Made by a program: the position numbers and the translations under genes. Of a stretch of 15,425 nt of DNA, positions 14,529 through 15,425 are shown piece by piece. Under the pieces are notes generated by a model, which had not been told where the DNA came from, did not search any database, and was given only the letters and a program-made list of their open reading frames with translations. Positions within the stretch are counted from its first letter, which is position 1. Every line of letters begins with the position of its first letter. Origin of the DNA: JAADHX01 sp964569385 (GTDB lineage Bacteria > Actinomycetota > Acidimicrobiia > Acidimicrobiales > Poriferisodalaceae); assembly GCA_964569385.1 (NCBI GenBank), contig CAZMUM010000068.1, positions 1-15,425 on the forward strand. Reading direction: 5' to 3'.

Positions 14529-15425
14529 CGGCCCTCGAAATGTGGTGGCCGTTTCTCAGTGAAGGCGGTTGCGCCTTCGCGATGATCTGCACTTTGCCCA
14601 GTTCGGGTCATGGCCGCGGCTTCGGCATCGAGACAAGTCGCGAGGTCTGACACCAGGGCGCGGTTGAGGTTCTCTTTCATGTACCTAAACGCCAGTGTTG
14701 GCCCATGAGCGAGGCCCGCGGCAAAATCAGCAGCATCGGCTCTGAAGTTGGCATCGTCGAAGACGTGGTTAGTTAGACCCAAATCGAGGGCCCGATCAGA
14801 ATCGATACGGGCCGATGTGAAGTACAATTCTTTGGCCATCGCGGTGCCTACAAGTTTGGTCAGGAACCAGGAGCCGCCAAAGTCGCCTGAGAACCCAACC
14901 CGTGCAAACGCGGTGGTCATGACCGCACTTCTCGCCATGAGGCGGATGTCGCAGGCGAGCGCTAGGGACAGACCTGCTCCTGCGGCAGGTCCGTTGATTG
15001 CGGCGATCGTGGGTTTGGCCATTTGGTGGAGCTTCAGCGAGGTTGCCCGGTGACTGAATCGCAGCCGGTCGGTGTTTGACTCGACGGCGTTGTGGTCGGC
15101 CGAAACCTGACCGTCGGCGCTCCGCGCTTGTGCTCGCTGTCTTTGGCCTTGAACATCGCCACCAGCGCAGAATCCCCTACCCGCACCGGTGAGGACTACG
15201 GCTCGAACGTCGGAATCGGCTTCGGCTACCTCTAAAGCCGCGGCGAGCGCTGCCTGCATCTCGGTGCTAAATGCGTTCAGTCGTTCCGGACGGGTGAGAG
15301 TGATGGTGGCCACACCCTCGTCGAAGGCAGTGATGAGTGTGACTGTTCCAGATTCGTGCTCGCTAAAGGACTGCTCGCTAAAGGACTGCTCGCTAAAGGA
15401 CTGCTCGCTAAAGGACTGCTCGCTA
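14525..15425 (-). CDS. Enoyl-CoA hydratase/isomerase family protein, N-terminus beyond window
   Basis: This is a crotonase-fold enzyme acting on acyl-CoA thioesters, probably in beta-oxidation or aromatic-CoA degradation. Numbering from the internal GTG at 15313: GVATITLTRPERLNAF at the start of the fold, FCAGGDVQG (48-56, oxyanion hole), NGPAAGAGLSLALACD (107-122, second oxyanion glycine) and GFSGDFGGSWFL (140-151). An Asp (144) stands near where classical hydratases have a catalytic Glu, as in PaaG-type isomerases, so isomerase activity is as likely as hydration. The GTG is not the real start. The frame stays open to the window edge and reads HESGTVTLITAFDEGV just before it, which completes the first beta strand, preceded by QSFSE repeats. 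At least 299 residues are visible. The stop overlaps the methyltransferase start. Confidence 0.87.
   Translation of the reverse strand, partial: SEQSFSEQSFSEQSFSEQSFSEHESGTVTLITAFDEGVATITLTRPERLNAFSTEMQAALAAALEVAEADSDVRAVVLTGAGRGFCAGGDVQGQRQRAQARSADGQVSADHNAVESNTDRLRFSHRATSLKLHQMAKPTIAAINGPAAGAGLSLALACDIRLMARSAVMTTAFARVGFSGDFGGSWFLTKLVGTAMAKELYFTSARIDSDRALDLGLTNHVFDDANFRADAADFAAGLAHGPTLAFRYMKENLNRALVSDLATCLDAEAAAMTRTGQSADHREGATAFTEKRPPHFEGR
15357..15425 (-). repeat. Perfect 15-bp tandem repeat, about 4.6 copies, in frame with the hydratase
   Basis: TGCTCGCTAAAGGAC (plus-strand reading) is repeated at 15357, 15372, 15387 and 15402 without a single difference. A partial fifth copy begins at 15417 and is cut by the window end. 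Read on the minus strand in the hydratase frame it encodes QSFSE repeats. A 15-base unit keeps the frame at any copy number. The perfect identity at the edge of the sequence also fits an assembly artefact. Confidence 0.9.

Overview
The window looks like a chromosomal segment of an actinobacterium, probably of the Acidimicrobiia type. The base composition is moderately high in G+C by eye. Typical actinobacterial genes are present: a DUF222/13E12-type HNH protein, a DUF3516-type Ski2-like helicase, and a secreted protein built from 'GGVFAFG'-like repeats with a long Thr linker. Start codons include GTG, and several genes lack a clear ribosome binding site. The lineage is an inference from gene content; no marker gene fixes it. 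No CRISPR array, insertion sequence or prophage module is visible.

Layout. The window opens inside the 3' end of a tRNA-Arg(CCU) on the minus strand (1-74). Next come an acyl-CoA ligase (minus, 149-1822) and, divergently, a secreted repeat protein (plus, 2108-3688) that converges on a NUDT19-like NUDIX hydrolase (minus, 3693-4460) with an uncertain start. A DUF222-HNH gene (plus, 4844-6181) follows, with a consensus-matching LexA/SOS box directly in front of it. A four-helix CopD-like membrane protein (minus, 6408-6812) is divergent from an unrecognised 144-residue protein (plus, 6874-7308). A large DUF3516-type helicase (minus, 7331-9847) lies downstream of a 59-residue small protein (minus, 9905-10084).

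Regulator region. The small protein is divergent from a MocR-family GntR/aminotransferase regulator (plus, 10314-11774). The 229 bases between them hold palindromes of the half-site ATTGGAC/GTCCAAT and a separate set of four 15-bp direct repeats next to the regulator's start codon.

Right end. A compact minus-strand run reads, in transcription order: an enoyl-CoA hydratase/isomerase family gene running off the right edge, a PrmA-like methyltransferase, a lipoprotein trypsin-like protease, and a sugar-lactone-oxidase-like flavoenzyme. The first three overlap by ATGA and GTGA. The hydratase N-terminus runs into a perfect 15-bp tandem repeat, in frame, up to the last base. Because the window starts in a tRNA and ends in a tandem repeat, it may be a whole contig broken at repetitive sequence.

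Most genes are ordinary housekeeping or lipid metabolism. The places most worth a second look are the SOS box on the HNH gene, the MocR operator region with its 59-residue neighbour, the repeat-encoded N-terminus at the right edge, the NUDIX start, and the unrecognised C-terminal domain of the secreted protein.
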